DNA of 64,000 bases from assembly GCA_027972325.1 (NCBI GenBank), contig JAPMOS010000011.1, positions 741,112-805,111 of the forward strand. The letters run 5' to 3'. The DNA comes from Paratrimastix pyriformis (taxonomy: Eukaryota; Preaxostyla; Paratrimastigidae). The translations under genes and the position numbers were made by a program. Positions 22,283 through 34,110 of this stretch are shown here, one piece after another (the first letter of the stretch is position 1; each line of letters opens with the position of its first letter). The notes below the pieces were generated by a model. That model made no database searches and was not told the DNA's origin. It was given only the letters and a program-made list of their open reading frames with translations.

Positions 22283-25200
22283 TCAGGGGAGCGGGGATCC
22301 CTCGTGCTCGGAGTAGTCAAGGCTCTGGAGGCTCAAGCTGAGAGAGGTGGATGCGAGCCCCAGGCCCGGCGAACGGGACGAAAGCACGCCTGGAGGAGGA
22401 CCGCCTCGCCTGGGGGCGGCGCCAGAACAGGCATTGTGGACAAAAGCATGAGGGCGAGGGACTGCAACGCGCGAAAGAACAAGCGACGGGGAGGTTGGGA
22501 AGTGGCCGGTGACAGACAATGAGGTGGAGGAAGATGGGGCGGGTGGACCAGGCGACGGCCGAGCGCCCCGACTTGCCGACAGGGGCCGCGTTCGTTCGCG
22601 GCTGTCGCTGCGGCCCACCCGGGGAGTGTCTCTGGGAGGAGGCCAAACCGTCGGCTGGCTGAACGTGGCGGCTCCCCTCGAATTGGCATCCGCCCCAGCC
22701 CGTTGCTCGCCTTCTTCTGGGTTGCCGACGGCAGCAGAGAGGGCGGAGTCTTCCAGGTCGTCGGAACGCAGGATGCGCGCGATCAGCTCCCGATTCGAGA
22801 GCTCGTTGGTCCGAGGCCGAAACGTGCACTCCCGCATGGCCCGCTCGGCCGAGTCCTTGGCCGCTTCTGCCGGCATGCAGCAATAAAAACATCGTGTGAC
22901 CAACCAGCCATTATGCGACACAAGGGGAGGAGGAACAGGGGGGGGAGGGAGGGAGGGGGAGGAGGGGGAGGGAGGAGGGAGGAGGAGGGAGGGGAGGAGG
23001 GGGAGGAGGGGGAGGAGGAGGGAGGAGGGGGGAGGAGGAGGGGAGGAGGAGGCGGAGGAGGCGGAGGAGGCGGAGGAGGCGGAGGAGGCGGAGGAGGCGG
23101 AGGAGGCGGGCCTTGTTTGAGGCGGGCCTGGCTGGGCGTGGGCCCAGAGAGCTTAAAGGGCTTGGGGATGGTGAAGGGCACGCCGGTGGTGGTCGGGGCC
23201 GTCGATGAGGTCCCCTCCGCGGCCCTCTCGGCTGCCAAGAAGGCCTTTCGCTCCCGCTCGCGGGCTTCCTCCTGCTGCCTGCGGGCCAGGTCCTGCAGGT
23301 CCAAGAAACTGCGCGGACAGTGCGGGCGGATGGGGCGTGGTGACAGGGCGCTCGGACCGACCGGCCATGTCTGGGGGGGCCGTGGGCGGGCAGACCGGCT
23401 CAGGCCCCGGACGAGGATGGGGCCCGCGGGCTGCTTGGGCAAGTTGGTCGTGGACGGGGCGAAGGTACAGTTCTACAGCCACCCAAAATACACGAGGAGA
23501 CCCAACATGGGCGCGAGCGGGAGGGGGGGAGGGGGGAAGGGACACGCGTGCGCACGCGCATCCAAGTTCTCACGGCGGGCTGGGCACGAGTGCGTGAGGC
23601 CTTCGGCGCCACTCAGGGAAGGCGCGGAGAGGCGGAGGCGGAGGCGGAGGCGGCGGCTGACCTTCATCTCTTCGTACTGCTTCAGGCGACGCTCCTCCTC
23701 GAGCAGCTCATCCTTCCGCCGCTGGGCCTCCTGCGCCGCCATCCGACCCGAGCCCCCGTGCCCCGTGCGATGGGCGCGCGCGCATACGCGGGTGCGTGAA
23801 GACGGGCCCCGAGCGATGCGTGGGCGTGGGCGTGGGGGCGAGTGACGGAGCAAGCAGCACCCGGGTTGAGCCAAACCAGTCCAGCCACCCCGTAGGACCA
23901 GAAAGGTGAGGAGGGCGGCATCCCGGGGCATGTGGTCCTCCGTCGCCATCCCCCCCGTGAGGAGGGTGCGAGTCCCCAATCCCCCGCCATCCCCCGAAGG
24001 GGACGGCAGTCCGGGAAGGAGGGGGACGCATCCCCTGGCACCACCTCGGCAGCACCCGGGTTAGGGTTGAGGGTTAGGGCCAATCGGAGCAATGGCGATC
24101 CCAGCGCCCCATTTGCCGCCCTGGACTCCGCTGGCCCTGCGGGCAACAACTTTCTTTGTAGCTTTGCGTTTGTTTGTCCGTCTGCCTGTTTGTTTGTTTG
24201 TTTTGGCTATCTGTCTGTTTGGCTATCTGTCTGTTTGGCTATCTGTCTGTTTGGCTATCTGTCTGTTTGGCTATCTGTCTGTTTGGCTATCTGTCTGTTT
24301 GGCTATCTGTCTGTTTGGCTATCTGTCTGTTTGGCTATCTGTCTGTTTGGCTATCTGTCTGTTTGGCTATCTGTCTGTTTGGCTATCTGTCTGTTTGGCT
24401 ATCTGTCTGTTTGGCTATCTGTCTGTTTGGCTATCTGTCTGTTTGGCTATCTGTCTGTTTGGCTATCTGTCTGTTTGGCTATCTGTCTGTTTGGCTATCT
24501 GTCTGTTTGGCTATCTGTCTGTTTGGCTATCTGTCTGTTTGTCTGTCTAGGCTGGGGGGGGGAATGTCTTGGGTGACGGTCTCGATGTGGATCTGGGGGC
24601 GCCCCGCGGGTGCGTTGGGCCCGGTGGGGGTGTGCGTCTGGGGCTTGAAAGGGTGCTGCGCCCGGAAGGCGGCCTCGGCGGCCTGTTGGACCTCCTCCCG
24701 GTTCTGCGGTGCCGCCGCCACCACCCACCCACGGTGAGCAGGTGCCCCGGCGCCATCGGGTTGCGGTGGGGGGGGGGGGGGGGGTCGGGCGGACACGTCT
24801 GGTCTGGTCGTCGTCGACGAGCTCCTGCACGCTGTGCGCCCGGGCCAGCGACCGCGAGAGGGGGTTGATGGCGGGCTTGTGCTTGAACTGGGCGTAGTAC
24901 CGCTCCTGATGAGGGCGCAGGCAGAGGCGCCGGTTGGTCAAGGGGCGAGGAGGGACCTGCCGCGCTTGCCACTGGCCTGTCGGCTGGGCCCAGGGCGGGG
25001 CGGGCGGCGGCGGCGGCGGACCTGGGCGCGCTCCTGGGCGCGCTCCTTGTGGGTGAGGTCGTTGTACGCGAGCCGCTCGACTCGCTCGGCCAGCGACTCG
25101 GACAGGATCGGGTGGCCCCGCCCGCTCAGAACCTGCCCGTCAGCCCATGCAGCGGCCCGCCACGACCACAAGACAGTCAGCAGCCGGCCCGCGCCACGAC

Positions 25201-28200
25201 CGGCAGCCCCGGGCGGAGCGGCATGGGTTGCGGGGGGACCTTCTCGGCGGCTGGGATGGAGGGCTTGAAGGTGTACGTCTGCTGGGCCGCCTGCTCGCTC
25301 TGCCGGGGATGCGAAGGCCGCGCAACCGGTCAGAGGCGCGCAAACGGGTCCGTGGGTCGGGGAGGGAGGTGAGAGGGGAGGGAGGGAGGGGAGGGAGGGA
25401 GGGAGGGAGGAGGGAGGGAGGGAGGGAGGGGGAGGGGGAGGGGAGGGGAGGGAGGGAGGGGCTGTCACCGACGGAGCGCCGGGCTCTGGGCGAGCCATTT
25501 TGAGGTGGGGGCAGGGGAGGAGATGGAGGGCAGACCAAGGTGCGCTTGCGCTGCTGCTCGTAGAAGTTCTGCCGGGCCACGAAATCCCGGTTAGGGCCGG
25601 CAAAGGTGGCGCTCTCCTGGAGAAGAGGAACCACGCCAACGGGGCGCGAGGGAGGCGAGCAATGTGACACGAGGAGCAAAGTGAGGGCGAGGTGAGGCCT
25701 GCAGCATGAGCAGGGCATGAAGAGCAGGGCATGAGTGAGCAGGACATGAGCAGCGGATGGCGGGCCCGTCACGGGGCGGCGACCTCGGCGATGCGTTGGG
25801 AGAGCCCGTTGATGGCAGGGGTGAATGTGTACTGCTCCTGCAGGCCCCGCTGCCAGGATTGCTGCAGCTCCTGCTTCCTCCGCATCTCCTCGTCCTGCCC
25901 ACCCCAAGCCCAGCGGGTGGCCAACAAGCAGCCGGGGGAATCCATCAGCAGCCAAGAGGTTTGGGCCGGTATGGCACATGATCGTCCACGAAGCAGGGGC
26001 GGGAAGGGTGCGGCAAGAGTGCGGCAAGGGTGCGGCAAGGGTGCGGCAAGGGTGTGGCAAGGGTGCGGGGAGGTGGGGGGGGGGGGGGGGGACGGACGGC
26101 CTCCTTGGAGAGACGCTCGACGAAGGAGCCGCCCGCGGGGCGCCCCTTGGCAGCCACGAGGAGCCTGCTGTTCTCCGACAGGCGCGGCCGGAAGGTCAGC
26201 TCGTCCTGCCGGGACGCCTGCCCCGCCAAAGGCCAAGGGAAAGCCCCATGCGCCACCATGAGCTCCTGTTGAATCGGAGCGCGGGGGCCCCGACCGACCC
26301 GACGGCAGGCCCGCCCGGCCAAGGGGGCCTGGCGGTGTGCGTGTGTGGGTGGGGGTGGACGCGGACTTCGATGCGGGCCCGCTGGAGGCGCTGGTTGTGC
26401 TGCCGCTGGAGGAAGCCCACCCGCTCGTAGATGGGCCTGTGCTTGGCCAGGTCCAGGAAGCGGGACGGGTCGTTGATCCGCGGCTGGAAGGCCCCCTCCA
26501 GCTGCCCGCCCAGAGAAGCCAGGCCGCCCGAGGGGAGTGGTGCCGGTGAGGCGCGGCCCCCAGCGCTCTCCCTCCTGGGCCGGGCGATGCCCGGCTGGGC
26601 AAAGGGGCGGGCGGACGGACCTGCCTGTCCTCGAGCTCCCGCCTCAGGCGCTCCCGCTCCTGGTCCCGACTGGCGGCCCCCTGCAGGAGCCGGTCCTCCA
26701 CGGGCGTGGTCGCTCGGGGGGCGGCGGGCACGGCAGGCGAGGCCAGCCGGGCGGCGATGCGGCGGCTCAGCTCGTCGGACGGTGCCCGGATCTGCGGGTC
26801 GTTGGGCGAAGCGAGCTCGGCGATGTGGTGGCTGGCGGGTGGAGGGGGCGGGACAGACTGCTGAGGTGGGGCGCCCCGGCCTCGCGGGTCCGGCGCTGGC
26901 GGGCCGCCGGGCGGGGCGGGAGGGCGTAATCCGGGGGGCGGGCGATGGGGCCCGGTGGAGGGGCGGGGCCTGCTGGTTGATGCGCGGCTTGAAGGTGCAC
27001 TCGGCCAGCAGCTTCTCCTCTTCGCGGGCCCGCTCCAGCTCCCGCTCGCGCGCCTCCTGCGTTCGGGGCCGCGCCAGCCGCTCCACGGCCGGGTCGACCA
27101 TGGTCTGCGACAGGGCGGAGCGTGCGTGAGGAGGCGCCTCGGGCATCCCGAGCGGAGCCGGCGAGCAGGGAGCGCCAGGCGAGGAAGCAGACCGTCAGCC
27201 GAGCGCGGCCAGCCTTGGCGGGGGTCCCACTTCGGCTCACGGGCAGGCTCTGGGGCACGGTGGTGCGGTGCGTTCGGGAGGATGCCCGTATGATGAGAGT
27301 GCCGTGCAAGGGAGTGACGGAGGGAGTGAAGGGACACGGACCGGGGTTTGGCGAGGCTGCGAGGCGGGTCTGCCATGGGGTGCCGAGAGGGGGCGCTGGC
27401 GGAGGGGGGGACGTCAAGGCGGAGGGAGAAGGAGAAGGGCAAGGCGGAGGGAGAAGGGCAAGGAAATGAGGCCGGACGACGAGCAGGAGCGAATGCCCAC
27501 GTCGGCGGGCACACATCGGGCGGCAACAAAACGTCAATGCCAAAGCAAACCGTTCGCCGTGGGGTGGAACCCGGGGCGGCAGAGGCGAGGCCTCCAGTCC
27601 CAGGGGCGGTGCCGCTGGCGGGGGTGGAGGGCGGGCGGAGTGGCGTCCCGCCGCGGTTCCCCATGGGCGCACCGATCGCGAACCCGTCACCGCCACCAGC
27701 CAGATGTTGGCTGGAGGGAGCTGGGCAGGTCATGGACTCCAGACGGGCCCGGAAGGGGGATGGCTGCTGGTAGGGGGGCTGGGCGGTGGGCGGGATGTCG
27801 CCGGGGTTGTATGGGTGCAAGGGGCGCGGGGATGGTGGCGAGCGAGAATGGCTCGGATGGGAAGTCCCCCCAGCGGGAGGCTGACGAGCGGTTGCAGGGG
27901 AGCACGGAGGGCGGGCGGGGGCCGTGCCGTCGGAGAGGCGGCGCTCGGGGAAGCGTCGGTCAGCGGAGGGGGAGGGGAAAAGGCCCATGGAGGTATATGG
28001 GCCCCCGATGGTGGTGGGTCTGGTGGGCGAAAAGGTCTCAGGATGTGGCGCGAACATGCCGGGCGGTGCCGCCCGAGCTTTGGCTGCGCTGCGGGCGCGC
28101 GACCAACGCCCGGGTGACTCCCTGCTGGCACCGAAAACCGCCGGAGCAACGTCCTCCGACAGCGGATCCTGCTCGAGATTCTCGTCGGCCCAAGCAACGC

Positions 28201-28213
28201 GACCAGTCTTCAC
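22283..28213 (-). CDS. proline-rich coiled-coil protein with repeated (T/Q)FxPxI motifs
   Basis: A large multi-exon minus-strand gene. Met at 28213 opens a proline/serine-rich N-terminal region (28213 to about 27150). Then, exon after exon, short charged helices alternate with an aromatic-Pro motif: AECTFKPRINQ (about 26990), AFQPRINDPSRFLDL (26480), ELTFRPRLSENSRLL (26190), QYTFTPAINGLSQRI (25820), TYTFKPSIPAAEKV (25260), QFKHKPAINPLSRSL (24870) and RECTFRPRTNELSNREL (22800). Helices between read like EARERELERAREEEKLLAE. Stop TGA at 22283-22285. Donors are GTCCG (near 26634, 26090, 25020, 24797). Proteins with this motif spacing are common in protist cytoskeletal and ciliary proteomes, so that setting is inferred. 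No enzyme domain is visible. Exon limits are approximate. Confidence 0.6.
22924..23112 (+). repeat. GGAGGA / GAGGAGGCG purine array in an intron
   Basis: A purine-strand tract of GGGAGGAGG units passing into about eight copies of GGAGGAGGC, in an intron of the minus-strand FxP gene. Confidence 0.85.
24058..24080 (+). repeat. short interstitial telomere-like sequence
   Basis: GGGTTAGGGTTGAGGGTTAGGG-type sequence (three TTAGGG-like units with one variant) inside an intron, about 40 kb from the chromosome end. Confidence 0.6.
24192..24548 (+). repeat. 16-bp minisatellite TATCTGTCTGTTTGGC
   Basis: About 22 almost perfect copies of a 16-mer fill an intron of the minus-strand FxP gene. The unit length is not a multiple of 3, yet all three forward frames stay open. 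Confidence 0.92.
25366..25464 (+). repeat. GGGAGGGA purine tract in an intron
   Basis: An imperfect GAGGGAGG array within an intron of the FxP gene; on the minus strand it is a pyrimidine tract. Confidence 0.8.
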
Positions 28214-28664
28214 GAGGGGAGCGTTGCCCGGGTGCGATTGAGCTAATTGAAAGGTCGATGAAAAGAGGCGCCGAACCGAGTGCGGACCAATTTGTTGTGT
28301 TTGTTGCGAGTACCGTTGTGTGTATCCGGATGGACGACTTCTTGGGCGAAAATCTGCGGCGGCAAGACAGGAAGAAGATGTTGAAGGAAAAATGCCTCGA
28401 CGATCCCATCCGACTGACCACCAAGTTGCACAGCTTTTTGGGCAAATGAAGGGCGCGCTGACGCCAGGGCTGTGAGACCACCGGTCGAGTGGAAGCCCCG
28501 ATTTGAATCAAAAACACAGCCTCCTCAACAAAGGGTCGAGAGACAAATACGGCGAAAAATCAAATTCTAAAACAAGACGCAGCCAACGCGCACCAACAAG
28601 TGGGACCAGCAACAGCAACCAGCATTTATTGGGGTCAATCGAGGGACAGCGTCCCGAAAATGGG
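28214..28664. other. gap between divergent genes, possible extra first exon
   Basis: On the minus strand a GTCCGCAC donor-like site (near 28293) and a TTAG acceptor (near 28240) bracket a possible intron. An upstream exon of the FxP gene may therefore reach 28430, and Met 28213 may be internal. 28450-28664 shows no recognised gene and likely holds the KHDC4-like 5' UTR. Confidence 0.35.
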
Positions 28665-31600
28665 ATGTCCCCAATCCCGCAGTCGTGACGCTACCTCAAC
28701 AACCGATCTCACCGCCACCGTTCAATCCGATCAGCACAGCGATTGAAGTTGCGCAGAGGATCAACGCGCAACTTTCTCAAAAGCACTTTCTGCACGCACC
28801 TTCTTCTGTCTGTGCGATCGTTCATTCGTTCAAGCCTCCATTTCCACAACAGGAGAGCGCTGCACCTATGTCGATGCAACCGCCTCCCAGCGAGCGTGAA
28901 GTAGAAATCAACGATTGCCCGAATCGCGACCGACTCACCCGCAAAGGGACCCACGAGGAGGTCGGTGCGCTTGTTGGCGCCCCTGGGCGATGCCTCCGTC
29001 TCCGTCTCGCTTCCCCCCCCCGTTTTGCGCAGATTCGACGGAAAACCGGGGCGTCGATCATCACCCGCGGCGTCTACAAGGCCCCTGGAACGTCCACTCC
29101 CGGACGGGCGTTGCATTTGTTCATAGCCGGGCCCAGCCCGCAGGCCGTCGATGAGGCGGAGCGGCTGATCCGGGGCATCATCGACGAGGGCAAGCGCAGC
29201 GCCACCGCCCTGGGTCTCCAGCATCCCGACCTGATCTCGGCCCCGGCAGGGATGGTGGTCCTGGATGTGCTCTCCTCTTTGTCCAGCCGGCCGCCCCCCG
29301 AGCCCCCACTCCCACTGCCCCCCCAGCCCCCGATGCCACGCTTCGAGCACACGGTCCGAGGGCCAACCCCAACCCCAACCCCAACCCCAATCCCAATCCC
29401 AATTCCAACCCAATCAAATCCAAACCCAAACCCAAACCCAATCCCGATCCCAAACTGGCTCGATCCCAGCTGCCCCAGGGAAAGCTCTTGGCCACCACCA
29501 AGGACCCGAACACCACGTTCCGTGGGTGGCGGGGGCGGGGTGGGGGGGGTCGCAGGTGGCTGTTCCTATTCCGATCGACTCCCAGTTCGACGTGGTGGCC
29601 CGGCTGCTGGGCCCCGATAACGGCTACTTCGACCACATCGCCCGCGAGTGCGAGGGGGCTGTCGAGCTCCTCCTCCGGGGGGCCGAGATCCCGTCGGGCT
29701 ACTCGCCCAAGTACATCCAGAGTCTGCTGTCCTGCTTCTGCCGGCGGTGCGGTGGTTCCCCTCGCCTCGACTTTGCCCCTTCTGCCCATCAATCGCAAAC
29801 ACCGCATCTCACCGCCCTGCGCCTTGATCGTTGGTCGGGCCCGAAACGACGATTTTGTCCTCATTCACAGCCGACTTGAAGACCAGGGTGTATGACACAC
29901 CACCACCACCACCACCACCACCACCACCACCACCACCACCACCACCACCACCACCACCACCACCACCACCACCACCACCACCACCACCACCGCACAGTCA
30001 TCATCAGCACTGCCTCTCCTTTGGTTGATCGTGCGGGGCGCAGCGGGAGCGCCGAACCTGCTCGACGTGCACCTGTGTACCCCCAGCCCGGACACCCTCC
30101 GGCAGGCGGCCGGGTTGGTGCACAACTTGGTGCAGACCGTGTGGACCGACTACCGCCAGTGGTGCCTCGCCCAGGGCATGGTGGCCCCGCCACCGGACGC
30201 TCTCCATCTTCCCGAACTCCCCCAGGCGCCCACCGCGACCGGAGCCCCGCCGCCAGGGCCCTCGAACCCACCCGCAGCAGTGACCACCCCGATTGAGGCG
30301 GGCTCCGTGGACCTGGCCATCACTTACCGCACAGACGGCCCCCGGGTGTCCCCCGAGTACGGCGCTCGATTCGCTGCTCCCTTCCCGCCTCCACCGTTCG
30401 GAGGGGCGATGTCCATGCCCATGTCCATGCCTATGCCCATCCCGGGGCCCTTTCTCCCGCCGCCCACCCACCCGTTCGCTCCGCTCGCTGCGTTCCCTTC
30501 GGGCACCCCGCCCACCTTCCTTCTGGGGGGTCCATCCGGGCCACCGTCCTGGCCCGCCCTCCCGACCCAACCCGCCTTGGCCGCGGCGGCGCCATCCCCG
30601 CCGGGGCCTGGGCTGGCCCCCGAGCTGCCCCCCGTCCCGACGGCCTACGGGATGGCACACGCAGCATTGCCAAGGCCGTCCGACCCACACCCGGCGATGG
30701 CTCAGGGTTTCGCGCCTGCTGGCCCGCCTGCTGGTGCAAGCGCCCTGCCGCCTCCGTTCGCCTTCCCGCCGCCTCTGGCCCCCTTCCCGGGGTTTGCGGG
30801 GGTCGGGCTCGCGCCGCCCGTCGGTCCGTCCGAGCCATTCGGTGGTGCGGGCGCTCATCATCATCGGGGGTCTCCCTGCGCAGGCGCCCTCGGTGTCGGC
30901 GTCTCGCCGCTGCCGGTGCCCCTCTCCCCGGAAGAGGCCCAGACGGCACGGATGACCCCATCCCAGAGATACGCGGCCGCATCGGGGCACACCCTCCCCC
31001 CGCCGCCCTCGCTCCCCGCCCCGCCCGAGGACTTCGCCGCCGGGGCAGCCCCGCCTCCAGCCGCAGCCGCAGCCGCAGCCGCAGCCCCGCCTCCGCCTTC
31101 GCCCCCATCCCCTCCGCCTGGGGTCGGTCTTCCCCCGGCCCCGAGCAGGCCCCGGCCCCCGCAAGCCCGCCCAGAGGCGGCCGGCCCACAGCTGCCCCCG
31201 CCCATGTTCGAAGAGCGCCGCACCAAGAAGAAGGACAAGGTCCCTGCCCGCCCTGCCCGCCCGCCTGCAGATCCTGCAGGGTGTTGTCCGTACGTGCGCG
31301 CCCGGATGCGCGGTGGCAGGTATGGTGGCAGACGCCTTCGCCTCACTCTTCGCCCTCCGTCGGCCCTCCGTCGGCCCTCCCCAGAAGGCGAACATGGCCG
31401 CGACGGGTGCCGGGACAAGTCTCGAGAACCAGAGCCCATCGCCCGTCCTCCACCAAAAGCGTCCCGCCAGCCAAATTTCTGGGCCTGGGTCCGGGCTCGG
31501 ACACGGAGCCAACGGGGATGCCCTCTCCCCTCGGGCGGCCGCCTCGGGGATGCCCTCCGACCTGCTCACCCGCGCCTCGGGATCCGCTGACGCACAAGAA

Positions 31601-32696
31601 GGCTCGGCCTCGCCGGGGGGCTCGCTCTATGCCGTGCCTCAACCTCGCCTGCCCCGGGCAGGCAAAGCGGCCGCGCCGCGCCCGCAGGAGGGCCGTGCCC
31701 AGGCAGCCCCCGCACCCGGCAGCGGTCCAGGTCTGGAGCCGGTCCTGCGGGTGTGGCCCCATTCCATCCCTGGGCCCTGGGCCCTCCTCGCAGGGCATGG
31801 ACATGGACATGGACATGGACACGGGTGGGCATGGACTTTGGCCGGTGTTTCTCCGCCGAGGGGTCCCTTTGACCGCACTCATTGTGTTTCCTTTCTGGGG
31901 CCCTCTCTGCCCGCCATCTGCCCGTGCGTGCGGGGGCTGGTCGGCTTCACGGCTTTCCTTCACCTTCTCACCGCAGCTCCAGGTTCGTCTGCGCCCCGCG
32001 GCCCTTCGTTGCTTGTGCCTTTCGAGCGGCCTCCGTCCCGAGCCGCCTCGCACCCGGTGAGCCTGATCCCGGCCCAGTGAGGCGGCCGAGCGCGCCACCC
32101 ATGCTGCATGTCCACATCATGAGCCCCCGTGCCGCCCGCGCTCACTCCCCACACGCCCCTCACCTCACCCCCCGATTATGGCGCTGTGCTTCTCTGGCTC
32201 GGTGGCGGGCGTCGCGGGTTTGGGCTTGGGTTTGGGTTTGGGCTTGGGCTTGCCTATTTGCCCGTCTCCGCGGTGGGTGGCGGGTGGCGGGCAGCAGAGC
32301 GGGACCCCCTCTCGCTCCTCGGAGCCTATGCCGACGAGGATGATGAGAACAACGAGGCCGAGGCCGCAGGGGCACCATCCGAGCCCTCGCGCATCACCAG
32401 CGACGTCTCCAAGACGCCAGGCGCGCCCCCGACCACGCATGTCGTCGTGCGGGTATCGCCCTCATCAGCGGCCCCGCTGATGCCCCCGCCCCCGCCGCAC
32501 GCACGCCGGCCCAACGATGGCGAGAGAGGCCGGGTCCGCAAGGGTGGGTGTGCCCACTCGCGCGATGATGCCCCGCCTGCCGTCAATCCAACCCTTCAGT
32601 CTGCCTCTCCCCCGCCGCCATGCCTCCTGCCTGCAGAGCCCCCTGGGTGCCATCTTCGCCAAACCGGGGAGTCGCGCGGCTGCCCAGCTGCTATAG
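28665..32696 (+). CDS. KHDC4: KHDC4/BLOM7-like KH-domain RNA-binding protein
   Basis: The human homolog KHDC4 is a spliceosome-associated RNA-binding protein. MSPIPH (28665) joins TAIEVAQRINAQLS after a GTCGTGAC intron. First KH-like unit: REVEINDCPNRDRLTRKGTHEE (28900-28960) spliced to IRRKTGASIITRGVY and LHLFIAGPSPQAVDEAERLI. Second unit: VPIPIDSQFDVVARLLGPDN, YFDHIARECEGAVELLLRG, then DVHLCTPSPDTLRQAAGLVH and TVWTDYRQW, in human KHDC4 order. A long Pro-rich region (30180-31200) and KKKDK precede LSLLGAYADEDDE (32305-32345), resembling the human GLVAYAADSSDEEEE block. The last exon ends FAKPGSRAAAQLL, TAG 32694-32696. Donors include GTCTGTGC, GTCGGTGC, GTCCGAGG, GTCTGCTG, GTCCGTAC and GTCCGCAA. 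KH order and phase across introns support the call. Confidence 0.8.
29363..29456 (+). repeat. CCCCAA / CCCAAT array in a KHDC4-like intron
   Basis: CCCCAA units grading into CCCAATCCCAAT, directly after the GTCCGAGG donor; the complement resembles TTGGGG telomere-like DNA. Confidence 0.8.
29893..29990 (+). repeat. (CAC)n array in a KHDC4-like intron
   Basis: About 32 perfect CAC triplets between the exon ending near 29725 and the exon starting near 30041. It gives spurious poly-His and poly-Val frames. Confidence 0.92.
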
Positions 32697-33114
32697 TCCC
32701 CTGCCTGGACCGGCAAACCCAAGACTCCGACCAGCCGAGAGGCCCCCCAAGCGGTCGGGGATCTTGCGACCCCCCCCCCCCCCCGAACTGCGATGGGAAA
32801 AGAGAGGCTCGAGGCGCTCGTGGAATTCGACAAAAAGAGAAACTGGAAAGGAAAGGGGGGAAAGAAAGGCCCTAATGGCAATGGTGGTAGTGGAGGATGG
32901 GGAGCTCGAGGCGTGGAAGGCGAGAGAAGCTGGGAGGGAACGAGGGAATAATTAGCCCTCTACGGGGGAGGCGAAAGAGGGAGGATGGGCCTTGCTGCAA
33001 GGGGGAAAAAGGGAGGCCCCCGCCTCGAACACAGAAAAGACGGTGCTGCGATCTTGATCTGGCGGCGGTGACCGTGTCAGTGAAAAGGGGGTCCCGTCTC
33101 GGATACGCAAGGAA
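32697..33114. other. gap between convergent genes
   Basis: Between the KHDC4-like TAG and the RAB32 TAG. GC-rich then G/A-rich sequence (32800-33020) with a C run near 32770. I see no gene or RNA. Confidence 0.5.
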
Positions 33115-34014
33115 CTAGCAGCACTTGCCGCCCTTGCCGCCCTTGCCCTCGGGTGGGTTGGACGGCTTGGAAATGTCGATGTTCGGGGTAGCCTCCTTGG
33201 CGGCGGCGGGTTCCTTGGTTTGTGTCTCGGTTTCCAGAATCTTAGTGACAAGGAACTGGACGGCCTCCTCGATATTGATGTTATCCTTGGCCGATGTTTC
33301 GAACCTGACATGAGCAGGGAATGAAAATAGTCAACCACTCAGGCAGGTGATGTGAGACGCAAAAAGCAGACCAGCCAACGAAACCGTTCTCTTCGATATA
33401 ACGATCGAGCTGGGCGGGGTTGGTGGCGTCCTTGACAAGGTCGCACTAACAAAAAATGAGGATGTGTTCGCTCAAAAAAAGGCAGACGAACCTTGTTTGC
33501 GAGAAGAACGACCGGGATCCGACTCTCATTTTCATCGGGCAGTCTGACCTTGGCGTCAATGTCTGCCTTCCACTTCTTCACAGCCTCAAAGGTGTTGGCA
33601 CGAGAAACATCAAAAACAATGAAGGCGCCAACAGCCTCCCGGTAGTACACCTAGTAAAGGGGGGAAAAGATGGGTTACGGCAGGCAAAGAAAACCCGAAC
33701 CCGAGTCATATTGCCGTAACGCTCTTGACCTGAAGGGGGGAAGGAAGGGAACGCGGGAGTGAGATGATGTTTCGAGAGAACCACAACATACCGGCAATAT
33801 CCCAAAGCTGCAAGCGAACGATCCGGTTCTTGCTGACTTGGATGAGCTTGTAGGCAAAGTCGACACCAATAGTTGACTTGTACTCACGATGGAAGATATT
33901 GTGGACGTAACGCTGGATAAAAGAGGTCTTCCCAGTACCCAACTCGCCAACAACGAGCACCTTCAGGAGGTACTCCACAACTTGGTTGTCACCCTCGGCT
34001 GCGCCTGCCTCCAT
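33115..34014 (-). CDS. RAB32: Rab32/38-family small GTPase
   Basis: A membrane-trafficking GTPase of the Rab32 group, which acts on lysosome-related organelles and mitochondria in animals. Start Met 34014 gives VEYLLKVLVVGELGTGKTSF (P-loop), then YKSTIGVDFAYKLI, QLWDIA|GQERYGNMTR, VYYREAVGAFIVFDVSR, VVLLANK|CDLVKDATNPA and GWFETSAKDNINIEEAV. The C-terminus is GGKGGKCC, a double-cysteine geranylgeranylation signal, before TAG 33115-33117. The WDIAGQERYGNMTRVYY and NINIEEA blocks are typical of Rab32. Four introns: one donor is conventional GTATGT (after WDIAG); the others are GTTCGGGT, GTTCGTCT and GTCTGCTT. The introns here are short and carry no tandem arrays. Nucleotide-binding residues are intact. 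Confidence 0.93.
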
Positions 34015-34110
34015 GAGATTCGCAAGGGTAGAAGTAAGTTAAAACTGCTGTGGTGTGGCTGTCTCGCCGGTTGTCGAAACTCGTATCGCCTCTCTTAAGC
34101 CCGGAACGCA
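34015..34110. promoter_or_regulatory. 96-bp divergent start region, RAB32 / unknown gene
   Basis: Divergent ATGs are 96 bases apart, which implies a shared promoter. No TATA element is evident. Confidence 0.45.

Noticed and set aside
24092-24576. Long frames of repeated WLSVCLAICLFGYL that look like membrane segments
   Set aside because: A 16-bp minisatellite kept open in all three frames, inside an intron of a minus-strand gene.
28503-28688. Small plus-strand frame beginning MNQKHSLLNKG
   Set aside because: No homology; it overlaps the better-supported KHDC4-like start at 28665 in the same frame and probably lies in its 5' UTR.
29865-30125. Poly-His and poly-Val/Trp frames
   Set aside because: They are the (CAC)n intron array of the KHDC4-like gene; flanking exons splice across it in phase.
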